64,000 nt of DNA from Chalara sp. BL73. Taxonomy: Eukaryota; Ascomycota; Leotiomycetes; Helotiales. Positions 45,831 to 57,018 of the stretch are shown piece by piece. How positions within the stretch are numbered: position 1 is the first letter of the stretch; each line of letters begins with the position of its first letter. The stretch covers positions 124,001 to 188,000 of the forward strand of contig CAKJVC010000095.1 in assembly GCA_918026815.1 (NCBI GenBank), in the 5' to 3' direction. A model generated the notes under the pieces. It ran no database searches and had not been told where the DNA came from. It saw only the letters and a list, made by a program, of their open reading frames with translations. The translations under genes were made by a program, and so were the position numbers.

Positions 45831-47020
45831 ATGTCATCCCCAATCCGCGTCGGCATAATCGGCCTCGGTCAAGGCTCCGTGCCTATGGCCCCCGGCACAT
45901 GGGCAGCCACTGCCCACCTTCCATACCTTCTCGCATCTCCCAAATACCAAGTAGTCGCAGTCTCCAACTCCACAGCGCAATCAGCTCAAGCCTCGATCGA
46001 TCACCATAAGTTAGGCTCCTCGGTCGCCGCTTATGGCAGCCCGGAAGCTCTCGCCGCAGATCCAAATGTCGACCTTATTGTTGTTACTGTCCAAGTAGGC
46101 AAACACTACATTCTCACCAAACCCGCGCTCCTTGCCGGGAAAGACGTTTACGTCGAATGGCCTCTCGGCGTTACTACCGCTGAAAGTGTCGAGCTTGCTA
46201 AGCTTGCTATATCCAAAAGCGTGAAAACTATTGTTGGCGTTCAAGCAAGAGCAAACCCTTTAGTCTCCAAAGTCAAAAATTTGGTTGCGAGTGGAAAGCT
46301 TGGAAAAGTATTGTCATCCAGCGTCGTGGGTGCACTGACAGGGGCCCCAATAGGGATCTGGTTGGACGGAGCTGAGTACTACCTCGATATCAACAGCGGA
46401 GGAAACTCACTAATGATAACTTTCGGACACTGTGCGTCCTTCTATTTCCTTATTACAATCCAATCTTTGCTGATGAAAGATCTTCAGTCCTCGACAGCTT
46501 CGTCCACGTCCTCGGCGATTTTGCCCAGTTGTCATCGACGCTCAAAACCGCTTACCCAAACACCACTATCGTCACTGCAGACGGCAAAGTGGTAAAAGAG
46601 AACGTTATAAGAACTTCCCCAGACCACATCCTCGTCCAAGGGACTCTTTCTTCAGGCGCTCTTGCCTCCTTGAGCTACTACACCGCCCCTGCGACCACAA
46701 TCGACAATACCGGCATTCGCTGGCTCATCACTGGTACAAAAGGCGAGATCGAAGTCACGACGCCAGAGGGCCAGTGGCAAATGGGTACTTCGGAAGCTGT
46801 ACTTAAATTGAGGGAAGGTAAGGGCGAGGTGCAAACTTTGAATTGGCAGGATGTGAAAGAAGATCCCGCGCTTGAGGGCTTGGGAGATGCTGCCAGGGGT
46901 GTAGGCCGAGTGTATGAGGCTTTTCTTAAGGGAAAGGAGGAGAGGGAGAAGATTGCGGATTTCGAAGATGCGGTGAAAATTCACGAGTTGTTTGATCGGA
47001 TCCGTGCGGCTGCCAAGTAG
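45831..47020 (+). CDS. Gfo/Idh/MocA (Gal80-like) NAD(P)-binding protein
   Basis: Two exons, 45831-46431 and 46488-47020 (56-bp intron), 377 aa. The N-terminal Rossmann fold has G-I-I-G-L-G-Q-G-S. The family's catalytic E-K-P motif is here V-E-W-P-L-G: the Lys is replaced by Trp, as in Gal80-type regulators, so dehydrogenase activity is doubtful. The second domain has D-G-A-E-Y-Y-L-D-I-N-S-G-G and F-G-H-F-L-D-S-F, the latter formed across the splice. It may be a sensor or regulator that binds NAD(P) rather than an enzyme. Divergent from the MDR oxidoreductase; the pair was duplicated as a unit. Confidence 0.88.
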
Positions 47021-47690
47021 GGCTGAAGCACGAACAAGCCGCCTGGTTGGGGCATCGGGAAGGGCAATACTTGTGAGGGATGACACGGACTGTGAGATTC
47101 TAGCTAGATAAGGTCGTGAATCGTGCAATGAACGGCCCCTATCATCTGATACTGGTCGGTTCCTATCCTGATCGTCTTATCTCACCATTTTTCTAGGGGC
47201 AGATTGAATATGTGTTTGATAATGTTGCCCGAAAACAACGACAAGATATTGGTAATGTACTGGATGGAGTGTATCCTAGATTTAGCCACAGTAGCCTCAC
47301 CGCTGTCTCCATTTGTCTTTAGCAGTCTTGCTAACTTCCCCCAGTCTCTGATGTCTGTTGGATCAGGAAAAGCGGATTGAATCATCTGTGGAAGCTTCCG
47401 CTTGGTACTCAAATTTTCAATCACATGGGACACGGCTCGGCCAAGGTCAATGCATTGGAAAGGACATCTATTGCTTCCCGGCTTACCTCGCCATGCTACA
47501 CCTGCACCCCCGTCCAGGGCATCTTAAGCTAGAAATGAATATCAGGACTGAGAAGGGGGAAAACGACTGGGGGAGAAATACCATGCAAACAGGCATGAGG
47601 GCGTGATTTAGGACGCCAAGTCGTCGTGCCATTTCATCCTCACATTTTATTACATTAAATACGTAGTCGACAGTAATCGTGTAAAGAGAT
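47021..47690. other. Intergenic, nothing recognised
   Basis: An 83-codon minus-strand frame at 47182-47433 (charged, no hydrophobic segment) has no family that I recognise. Confidence 0.4.
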
Positions 47691-48092
47691 CTAGGATGCT
47701 AGGACAGTATCCCTCTCAGACCGAAACTGGCGCGCCACCATGTAACTCTTTGTGCTTGCCTTTGTCAGAGAACCCCCATCTTTAGACAGTAGCTCAATCT
47801 CTGTATGAAGGATATGGTACGGCAGGCCCTTCGTCCGTTACAATACCCCGACCATAAAGGCTACCTTTGCCTTGATTGTCACTGCATCAATTAGCTTTGC
47901 TAAGCTACAATGTGCACGCGTGATGTGACTACGCTTGTTTGGCATTACGGTAAAGGAGAAGCCGACTCCAGAATATGGGCGAGCTTGCCTCACAGATACA
48001 GAGTTTTTGAGCCAATCAATGATTTCACTAAATTTAGCTTCCCAGTTATCGACCTTGCAGGGCCATAAGAATGCCGCTGGGATTGCATATTT
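47691..48092 (-). pseudogene. Unrecognised protein relic, one in-frame stop
   Basis: The minus strand reads about 130 codons with protein-like composition: W-P-C-K-V-D-N-W-E-A-K-F, I-D-W-L-K-N-S-V-S-V, P-Y-S-G-V-G-F-S-F, L-A-K-L-I-D-A-V-T, then a TAA, then the same frame continues L-P-Y-H-I-L-H-T-E-I-E-L-L-S-K to a stop at 47691. No ATG opens it. I do not know the family. It lies between the Gfo/Idh gene and the ABC transporter's 3' end. Confidence 0.35.
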
Positions 48093-48177
48093 AAAAATCT
48101 AGATGGTTGGCAATACAAACGATTCTCCTGTTGTGCAGATAGCAAGAAATGAAATCACCATTTCTGCCTCTACGTTC

Positions 48178-51100
48178 TTACACCTGTATATCCCATAAAG
48201 CTCTAAAGGCCCCATCCCGTCTGTCGAGTAGCTTCCCTGGCGCATCAAATTCTATTAACCTGCCATTTTCTAGCACTGCAATTCTATCAAAGTCCACGAC
48301 TGCATTCAATCTGTGAACTACGGCAATAACTGTCATTCCTTTCCACTCTGCCCGTATGATCCCTTGAATCAAATCTTCTGTTCGATGATCGAGATTGCTC
48401 GTCGCTTCGTCCAACACAAGGATTGGGCTTTTATCCTTTCGTAACCATGCTCGCGCTAAACAAAAGAGCTGTTTTTGTCCTTGGGATAGCGATATAGTAG
48501 ACATGTCCATGTCGAGACCACCACGAGAAAATATTGTGTCCCACAGCCTCACGAGAGTGAGGGCCACAATGATCCTTTGATCGTCAGAGGGCGATGTGGG
48601 TGATGAATAAGGAATAGCATTCAAACGGACAGACCCTGGGAAGATTATCGGATCCTGGGTGACGATATTAAGATGCGAACGAAGAATGGACCGGGGCAAA
48701 GTAGAGATTGATAGAGAGTCAATAGTTATTGAGCCCAAGCGGAGGTCCAAGAGTCCGAAAATAGCTAGAAGTAAAGAAGATTTCCCGCTGTGGGTTCAGT
48801 TTTAGAACTGCTATACTGTACTTGAATCAAAACGTACCTGCCTGTTCTACCGCATATAGCGACTTTTTGTCCTGCTTCAACTTTAAAAGAAATATCACGC
48901 AACACGGGTTCTGTATAGGTACTATTTGATTTTTCAGTACAGAAGCCATATTATAATGCTATCGGCGACTCACTTGTAAGCAGCTTCAATATTATCGAAT
49001 GAAATATTTCCATGGACAGGCCACTTTGATTTTGGTATAAAAGTCTCCGTATCTTTAGATTCACTAGGCGTATGTGTCTCTACGTCTTTAAGCCTTGCAA
49101 TGGCACCCAGGCTTGTTTCTAGCTCAGTCCATTCAGTGATGAGCATAACCAGAGATTGATTGAGAGTCAGCATATTAAGCAAACCGAGACCGACAGATCC
49201 CGCACTCGTGGAACTGGTTGATATAGCAATACCCACAAAAAGAACAGCCATACCAAAGGCGAAAAGATCAAGCACCAGCTGGAGCCACTGCTGGATGCAA
49301 TACAAAAGATAGAATGGTCGCTGTGAGATATCAAGAGCTTTCAAGCCGTTTGATAAAGTGGCAGATGCCCACCCAAATGACCGGATACTGCTAAGTCCTT
49401 GGATCGTCTCGAGAAAGTGGGTATAGAGTGGCGATTTGGCTTCAAGATCCATATAACGAAGTTGCCGAGAAGTTCGAAGATAGAAAAGCTGTAGAGCATA
49501 AAGAAATACAACGGCGAAAGGAATGACCGCGGCCATGTATTTCAAGCTGACGATAATAATAATCATGCCCATAATAACTGATATCAGACCTGGAGAACAT
49601 GAAGTTAGCATTTCGGAACAGGCGCACGAATGAATCGAAACTATTTACTCAATAGCGTCAAAAAGGCACCAGGGCTAAGACCTATGTCAAGCAATGACAT
49701 ATCTTGGCTGAATCTGTAAAGACTTAGTATCATTTGAGGGTAAAGTAACAGGGCTTACCTATTGACAGTAACACCAATATCAGTCATCGCGAAGAAAGAA
49801 AGTGGAGCCCTAAATTAAATGTGAGCCAAAGGACTTGAAAAGCAGCCCTGTTGAGATTTACCCTATTATGACGTCCACCAATTTTTGATGCAGATATGCT
49901 CCAGACTTTGGTGTGATAATGATGTACGAATAACTGGAAGTGACGGTCAGCAGATGTCCAACTGAGAACTGTCAAGCTCGGCTGCACGGTTTGGAGTGCG
50001 AAACAGGTACTCACAAGATAGCCCAGTATGTAAAAACCAGCCCAACCACACCAAGCATGATATATATTCCGTAATAAAAGCCAGTTTTATGCCCTGAGCT
50101 ACCAGTATCTGCTTCCGCCCAAAACTTTATCCAGAGTTCTAACGTTCTTAGTCGTCTTCCTTAAACGAGAGAGGTAATATTTTGACACTCACGAGGAAAG
50201 TGTACGCAAAATTGAGACCCAATTGATAAGATCAGGATAGTAATACCGTCTTTCCAGCCGACAGATTTTAGGTAATACTTGTAGAGTGTTGCATCTCCGG
50301 TCTTGCGCAGCAAGTCATCTTTAAGCTCGTCATTCTTACCTACAGCGGCAGTTATGTTTTCCTTGTTGTTTTCGAGAGTTTGAGATACGGTGCTTTTGTC
50401 GGACTTCTCATCTTGAGAGGCAGTAGCGAGACCGTGTAAAAACCCATGCTCTAGGTCAAGAGAATGAAAGGTTCCCTGCTCGATTGTTGGTCCGTTATTA
50501 TCAAGGACAATAATGTGGTCCGCATCTTTCAAATGACGAACTATGAACAGTAAGCTTTGTACTTAAACTGATCTGGCCATACCATGGTGTGAGGCAGATA
50601 TTGATCAGAAGGGTTAATATACCGGAGTGTGTAGCAAGAACTACAGTGGTCCCATGTTGACGGAAAATTCCGTGAGGGCCAAAAACGTTGGCCCACACAA
50701 ATTCTTCTGTACTTCGGTCCAAGCCGCTGAGCATGTCATCAATTATTGCCATATATTTTCTAGAATAGATGGCTCGTGCAAGTGCCTGAAATATCAGCTA
50801 TAGCCCGAGGTTCTAGCAGGCAGTTCTTACAACTCGAGCTTTCTGTCCACCACTAAGCGAGATTCCTTTACTCCCGACAACAGTCAGGCCGCCCAGTGAC
50901 AACGTCGTGAAGTCTTGATCCAAGGCGCAACATTTAATGACGGTTTCGTACCATTTTGCTTCGAAAGCCGAATGTCCCAAAATATTATTTTGTATGCTGT
51001 CATTGACCAACCAGGGCTGCTGCTCACAATATGCCAATTCTTCGCAAGTATTTTGTAGTGACCCTGCAATTAGCGGAACTTCTCCAATAAGGCCTTTGAG

Positions 51101-53608
51101 AAGAGTTGATTTCCCGCTTCCAACTTGGCCAATGACTATAGTGAGGGTTGAGCGATGAACTTTTAAATTGAGCCCGTGAATAATTGGTAGGTCATCGTCC
51201 TTTACGGCAAATGCCGCGTTTTTCAGGACCAGAACGTTGCCTTCCGATAGAACATGCAAAGGCTTCAAGGATTTCAGTTCAATGTCCTGTGAAAACGTTG
51301 GTTCAAATGATAGGCTATCTTTTGGGCGCGTCAGACCTAGTTGGGGATTTCAGTTTTAGTGTGACTCGATCGTGAATGCACTTTTCCAGGCTGAGTAAGG
51401 AGAAAATCTCCTGCGGATCTTCTCGGAATATACATACCGCCGATGTTTGCTTTGTAGCCTGCATCTTTCTCAACCAAAAAGTCTTGTATGCGTGTAAGAC
51501 AGGCTAATGCCATGAATGTCTGTGGTAAAGCGGTGAACATCAAAGAGAGTGGTGAGCTGAGCAGCGATAAGAGTGAGAGCGAGGTGAAAGCCTCTGAAAC
51601 AGACAGACTGCCATTGTGCCTCTGAGCGACGGCAACGAAGACACCAAAAGTCGCACCCGGTGTTAGATATATTGAGATCCTCCCTACACTAAAAATAAGC
51701 TTTCCTATAATGCTTTCGAGCGTATTCTGAAGCTGAATCCCCTCCAGAAAACAGGAAACAGGATAACACGCACCAAGAACTAGGCGGTAGGTACTAAGAA
51801 TCCGGGCTTTCTTTGAAAGCTCAAGTTCTTTTACCCGATGATATTGGATGTCCACTGCCCAGCGGTCCGCGAGACCTAAAAGCTTGACTTCCTTCATGTT
51901 TCCAAGAATAGAAGAAGTCAGTGACACTCGTTCTTGTATTCCTTTGTTCCAAGCTGCGAAAGCTCGGCCGATCGTGGGACTAATTCTGAAAATGACTAGC
52001 GTAGAGGCTATTTTATTTCTGTCAGTACTGAAAGCTTCTCTAAATGGCCACAATATCTAAAGCTTACATACCCGCAGCAATCAGGGCAGGAACAATACAG
52101 GCAATTCCCAACTCCCTTTCGAGCAGCCACAAGGCAATACCAACCTCGACTGGCGATACCCAAATATCATTTACGAGCTGATAGCCCCCCACTTTAGCAT
52201 ATTATTAGAATTAGCATGGCCTGAATGGTATTCCCATCTAGTTGTACACGGGGCAGCAACCTACCAACATTCTCTACATCGTTGCTCATAAGAGTTAGAG
52301 TGTCGGATCCCTTGTCAGCTGCCACAGTAGCAGAAACTGTGAGTATTTTTGATAAAATCATCGATATCAGAGTGCCGCGGGCTAGTGTCATGACTTGTAC
52401 TTTCTTATAGTTAAAAATTCCTCTAGAGATCTATCAAAAATATTCTCACTATTAGCGTATCCCATGAACTGTTTATACGATAACAACCCACCGCGTTACC
52501 CAAATAGATCAGTGCAGTGGCACCAAGTAGCCCATATCCGATATTTGTATTCTGGTCCTGATTAGTCTGACCGACGAAATCGACGATGCGTTTGAGTAAT
52601 AAAGGTTGTGCGAATCTGAATGCCGTGAGACACAATCTTGGAAATAGCACGCTTATAAAAGGCCACTTTATGCTTCTCATCAACGCCAGTGCCAATGCGT
52701 GTCTCCTTGTCTTATTTTGTGTCGTGTCCCAGGTGGAAGTTAGTTGTGCCAGAAGTCGCTCAGAATCCATGCTGTGATCTGTTGCCCATAACGACTCGAT
52801 GCTCAAGATCCCTTTATAACCACGAAGAAAAAGTGAGTTCAACCACCAAAAAAAGGAACGGCTGATTGTTCCACTCAGAGACTCTGGCGGTGCTCTGTTC
52901 CAGGGCGGATTCAGCAAAGCTTTTTTCTCGACTGCCTCAAGCACTAATAGCCCCACCTTAACGCCAATTCTGGCGCTGAATATTATTGCAATCTCACGCA
53001 ATGCTGAATACCGTGGCAGCAGCCACAAGGACCTGCATTCCATGGCATCAAAAGCGGTTGAGAACAGAAGATAAAGCGTAATGAGTGTCGATGGTCTTAC
53101 ACTCCGTCTATGCTCTGCAAAACTCAACACACCGAGTGCTATTGCATCAAGGAGACCGAGAGTGTTTGCTGCAATGGTTACCCCGCCGAAAGGTCCATTT
53201 TGCCAATCGGTTTTCGTCCATAACACGAGCAAGCTCAGCTGGAGGGCACCCAAGATAACTGCGCATCCCTGATAAGTATGTTAATCTATTTTCAGATCCA
53301 TATATGGAAAAATAAGAAAGGAGAAGTTGGAGCAGTCTATTCACCAGTTTGGCATGTCCCAAAAGTCCTGATCCCCTGGTCTTCCGAATCTGCGGCCGCA
53401 GCTGAAAGCATCTCAAAGGAAACGCCAATAGGAATACCGCACTCGGCCCAATACCAAGGACGCTCTGCTCAAATGCAAGGGTGAAATCGAATTGATCGCG
53501 ATGGTCTGCGCATGATCCGGCTTTCACCACGGGACCGAAATTCTGAAGCTGGTCGCAATGCAATGCCGTTCCGTTAAACAATGGCGATGCCATTGCCAAG
53601 AGGGGCAT
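48178..53608 (-). CDS. ABCC (MRP-type) full ABC transporter
   Basis: Fifteen exons (minus strand): 53608-53345, 53268-52488, 52420-52265, 52191-52072, 52007-51438, 51336-50831, 50785-50623, 50540-50193, 50138-50015, 49933-49862, 49809-49759, 49713-49649, 49589-48974, 48921-48838, 48787-48178; 1509 aa, all phases consistent. Order is TMD0, TMD1, NBD1, TMD2, NBD2. NBD1: Walker A G-Q-V-G-S-G-K-S-T, signature L-S-G-G-Q-K-A-R-V, Walker B A-I-I-D-D (Asp where the catalytic Glu would be, as in many ABCC NBD1s). NBD2: G-R-T-G-S-G-K-S-S (split by the last intron), L-S-Q-G-Q-K-Q-L, Walker B I-L-V-L-D-E-A-T-S. Only NBD2 should hydrolyse ATP well. Likely exports drugs, toxins or conjugates. ATG at 53593 is an alternative start. 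Confidence 0.92.
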
Positions 53609-54194
53609 AGCGTTTCTTCGCACGTGAAGAGTATATCAATATACGAGGCAGGCAGATTAAGTTGACCCGAAAAGCAGATAATTTGCCGGATTGTGGTGGT
53701 CTGAAAATATAAAGATTCGTAGGTCTTGAATGTGGGGCTTTAGGGTTTACTTATTCCTCCGCCGTAAGCATTCGCGCCGCCGCAGCTCTCGATCTTCAAG
53801 AGAGCTATGTGGTCTGTGATTCTGTTAGCGAGCTATCTCCTGAAACTTGGCAGCATCTCACTATCGCTAGCGTGGATTATTGGTAGTCGGAGATCCCCAG
53901 TAATGAAATTTTGTGACGATACCTTTATCACTGGAACCTTCCTTCATGAGGTGTTCACTTGACTTCCAACACCGTGATAAGCACAAGCACGAGTGTTGGA
54001 TCGAGCAGGCCCGCGAACGGTTGGCAGGCTGACATAGCAGGTCTGTTGGTTCCTGACCTTTTCCTGGATTCTTCAGGGGGTTCAGATGGCTGCCTTAGCC
54101 CCCATATCATTTGATCATATTTTGCTTCAATAACCATATTCCTCACAATCCGGTCTCTTCACCTTGGAATTTGCGAAAATGACGCACACAATTG
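53609..54194. other. Divergent upstream region of ABC transporter and MFS relic
   Basis: 586 bp expected to hold the ABC transporter promoter. No frame of note. Confidence 0.45.
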
Positions 54195-55897
54195 ATGGCA
54201 GCCAAGGAGACAACGACTGTCAACGAATCAACGTCCCTTCTTTCCAATCAACAAGACACATCTCCCGATCGAATAAAACACCCCAGGTCACGATGCACAT
54301 GGCCGTAGACGCGCGTCGTAGTCCTTTGTATCTTCATTTCCGTTATAGTCGACACAGGGAAGCAGCTCTCAATAGCACCTAAAGTCCGCCTTTACGAGTC
54401 TATCCCCTGCACCACCCACTACCTGCACCATGACCCCTCTAGGATAGATCACGGTGGCTCCGTCCCGGAGAAGTTCTGTAAAACCAACCCGGTGCAAGTC
54501 AAAATAACTATGATCCAATGACGGCAGGTTTTCTTTCACAGCATACATACTATTCTACTACCGGCTGTGTACGTGTACTTCGCTGACGGGTATGGGCGGA
54601 AATAAGTTGCTGTAACAGCCCTTCTGGGTTCTACCCTCGCTTTAGCATCAATCTTGATTATAGTAATATGAAGCCTGCGATGCATTGGGAGCGGCTAATA
54701 AGTTGTGAATAGCTTAGAGTCTTGCACCTGCCACTAGAGTATGTTTGGCTGTCGTCTCTATTCCATCTAACCGGTGGCGGTTCGATCATGGGAGCTACTT
54801 TAATGACGACTATCGTTGCTGATGTAACGCCACCAGGAAAAGGTGAGTGTTCTACTCCTCTCACAAGAAGCGGGTCTGAATTTTAGCAGGAGTTCCGTCT
54901 TCTTTTATCGGTTCGCTAGTGAGTTGGTTGCCGAATGTTTTGCTCCGCCGGTGGCCTCAGTCTTGATGAAACATCCGCCGTGGGCACCTCCGCTTGCCGC
55001 CGTAGCAGTCATGACTCTCGCTGCCCTTCTAGCCCTGATTGTTCCAGAGGCGCTGCCAGCCGAAGTTTTGGAGGAAGGTCATGTAACCTCAACGGCCGCT
55101 CGGCTCCGGAGCTTGCTTCCAGGCGTAGATGCGGAGTGATTGTCGGAAGAAGCGCAAAAGAACAAAAGGTGGAAGAATTCAATGTTCAAAGCAAGGCAAT
55201 CTTTCTCCTTTGTCACCTGCTACAGGCTCGCTGCCGCGCTTTCACTCACATTTCCAGTATTGAGAGTCGGACGCCAGTCTTTCCATATATTCTTGCAGTA
55301 TGTTTCAACAGATACCACTAGAGCTTGGCTCAGGTAAGTCTTTGTCGGCCCTCAGTTTCGCACCTCTAAAGATTCCCATTCTGCAGGCCGGGTTCCTCCT
55401 CTCCTTGCGCGCATGCCTGAATATTATTCTGCTCGCTGCCTTCTATTGCGACATTGACCTACTTCAAAAATAGAGCCATCTCTAAAGATCCGCTCATCGC
55501 TCGAGCGAGTACTACCCTTATAATTCTCGGCACCGTCATTACTGGAATCTCTAGTCCTAATCATCATCGGTAACGCCTTTTCTCTCCCTCGCATGCCCTC
55601 TGACTACATTTAGGTCTCACTGTTTACACTCTCGGTTCCAGCTTCCCGCCTATTCTCCAAAGTCTCATTACAGCTGTCGTTGAGTCTCACCGCACGAGCA
55701 AACCGAGCGATATCGGGCAACTCTATATGCTGATATCTATCATGGAAGCGCTGGGGGGTTTGGTCGTTGGGCCTGCGGTGGTATTTAAAATGGGGTTGGT
55801 TATTGGGAGGAGTTGGTTGGGCCTGCCGTTTGAGGTGGCTGCTGTGCTGTTTGGTGTTATTTCGTTGCTTGTGTTTTCGGTGAAGAGTGCCCAATAA
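54195..55897 (+). pseudogene. Gutted MFS transporter (DHA1-like)
   Basis: The start looks normal: ATG at 54195 gives MAAKETTTVNESTSLLSNQQ. Then stops and frame changes follow around a first loop piece (R-L-Y-E-S-I-P-C..D-P-S-R-I, V-P-E-K-F-C). TM1 is damaged and TM2-3 are missing. The part at 54740-55138 is best kept: L-F-H-L-T-G-G-G-S-I-M-G-A-T, I-V-A-D-V-T-P-P-G-K-R, an intact-looking GTGAGT..AG intron, then V-F-F-Y-R-F-A-S-E-L-V-A-E and L-A-L-I-V-P-E-A-L-P. Later come S-L-A-Q/A-G-F-L-L-S-L-R-A and, to the final stop, the last helices (S-D-I-G-Q-L-Y-M-L-I-S, A-L-G-G-L-V-V-G-P). Intron sites are still readable. Confidence 0.8.
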
Positions 55898-57018
55898 CAA
55901 AGAGCATATAGCATTACTCATGCTCCCTTTCGCCGCCCGCGCTCTTTGTTTACAGTAGTATCGCTATCTTAATGCCAGCCTACTTGAGCTCTCCTGGAGA
56001 GACTGATTCGAATCCGAAATTCATGGGCGGATCACGTGAGAATCACTTCCTGGTCTCTCTCAAGGAAGCCGCACTGTTGTGTTTCTGCCATAGGAGTCAT
56101 TTCTACGACAAGGCTGTCTCGCGATTGAGCACCTGACTTCTTCTCCATCCATCACATTGAAGGCCTCATGGCGAGCATCAGTCAATTGTGTTTGTTTCCC
56201 TTTATTGTTACTTGAGAAGCTGAACATTGGGATCAGGGGGCTCGCCGAACACCAATGGGCATGAATGGGCCAAAGAGCACTAATTGACGCACTTTTTTCC
56301 CTTCAAACTCACGGCAATCCTTCTCTCTTCCTAATTCCTTCTGCTACATGCTGACGATTTAGGGGCTTGACGCCTACCTGTTCACACGCGACCAACGAGT
56401 AATAAATGTTCGCATCTGTGTGACCTTGTGGCTGCATCACGAACGCCAAAATACCCCTAAAACGCGCACTTGCCACTTGCCCGGCAAAAGCAAGCAACTC
56501 CTTTTCCAACATGTGTGCCCGGCCCGAGTCACATCCAAATCGTCCCGAGAACGACTCAATTACCCTCTCGGTTTGTTTCACTTCTGACGAGAAATCCATT
56601 TAACCAGCTGCCTCTCTACGGATTGTTCTAGAAGACGTCGAGAATTGGGAATTCCGGACTGCACATCGCAACGTTGCATTTGTGTTCCAACAATGGCCCG
56701 GAAATGGCGGCCTACATTCAGCCCCCAATTGCTGACATTCTGAGGCTGCTCAGCTCGCTAATCGGTCCTGTTAGCTGCTTAATTATATCAAGGGTCGGAT
56801 ATTGGTGGATCAATTGCAATTCTGGTTGGTCAATTCCTGGGGGCTTCAGTTGAAATCTGCAAAACACGAGCCGCATTTCCCCAAGTTCTGGTACTGATAA
56901 GGTCAGTCTTTCGGAATGGAATATGCAGCCTCATTTAAGTGCGGCTGCGGAGAGGAGCATAAGAAGACATGCGTCCCCACTATGATGAACTTCGGCCTTG
57001 TTTCTTGCACCAGGCAAA
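55898..57018. other. Upstream region of the CorA-like gene
   Basis: A 96-codon minus-strand frame at 56309-56599 (starting MDFSSEVKQTERV) is the only sizeable one. It has no intron signals, signal peptide or known domain, so I do not call it a gene. An ATG at 56969 could begin an extra 5' exon of the CorA-like gene, but I find no intron that joins it. Confidence 0.4.

Noticed and set aside
49714..49933. Very small exons (51-72 bp) in the ABC transporter as signs of a pseudogene
   Set aside because: All junctions have normal donors and acceptors and keep the frame through conserved TMD2 sequence, so the gene is considered intact.
56309..56599. 96-codon minus-strand frame upstream of the CorA-like gene
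   Set aside because: No recognisable family and no supporting context; could be a small gene, but evidence is only length.
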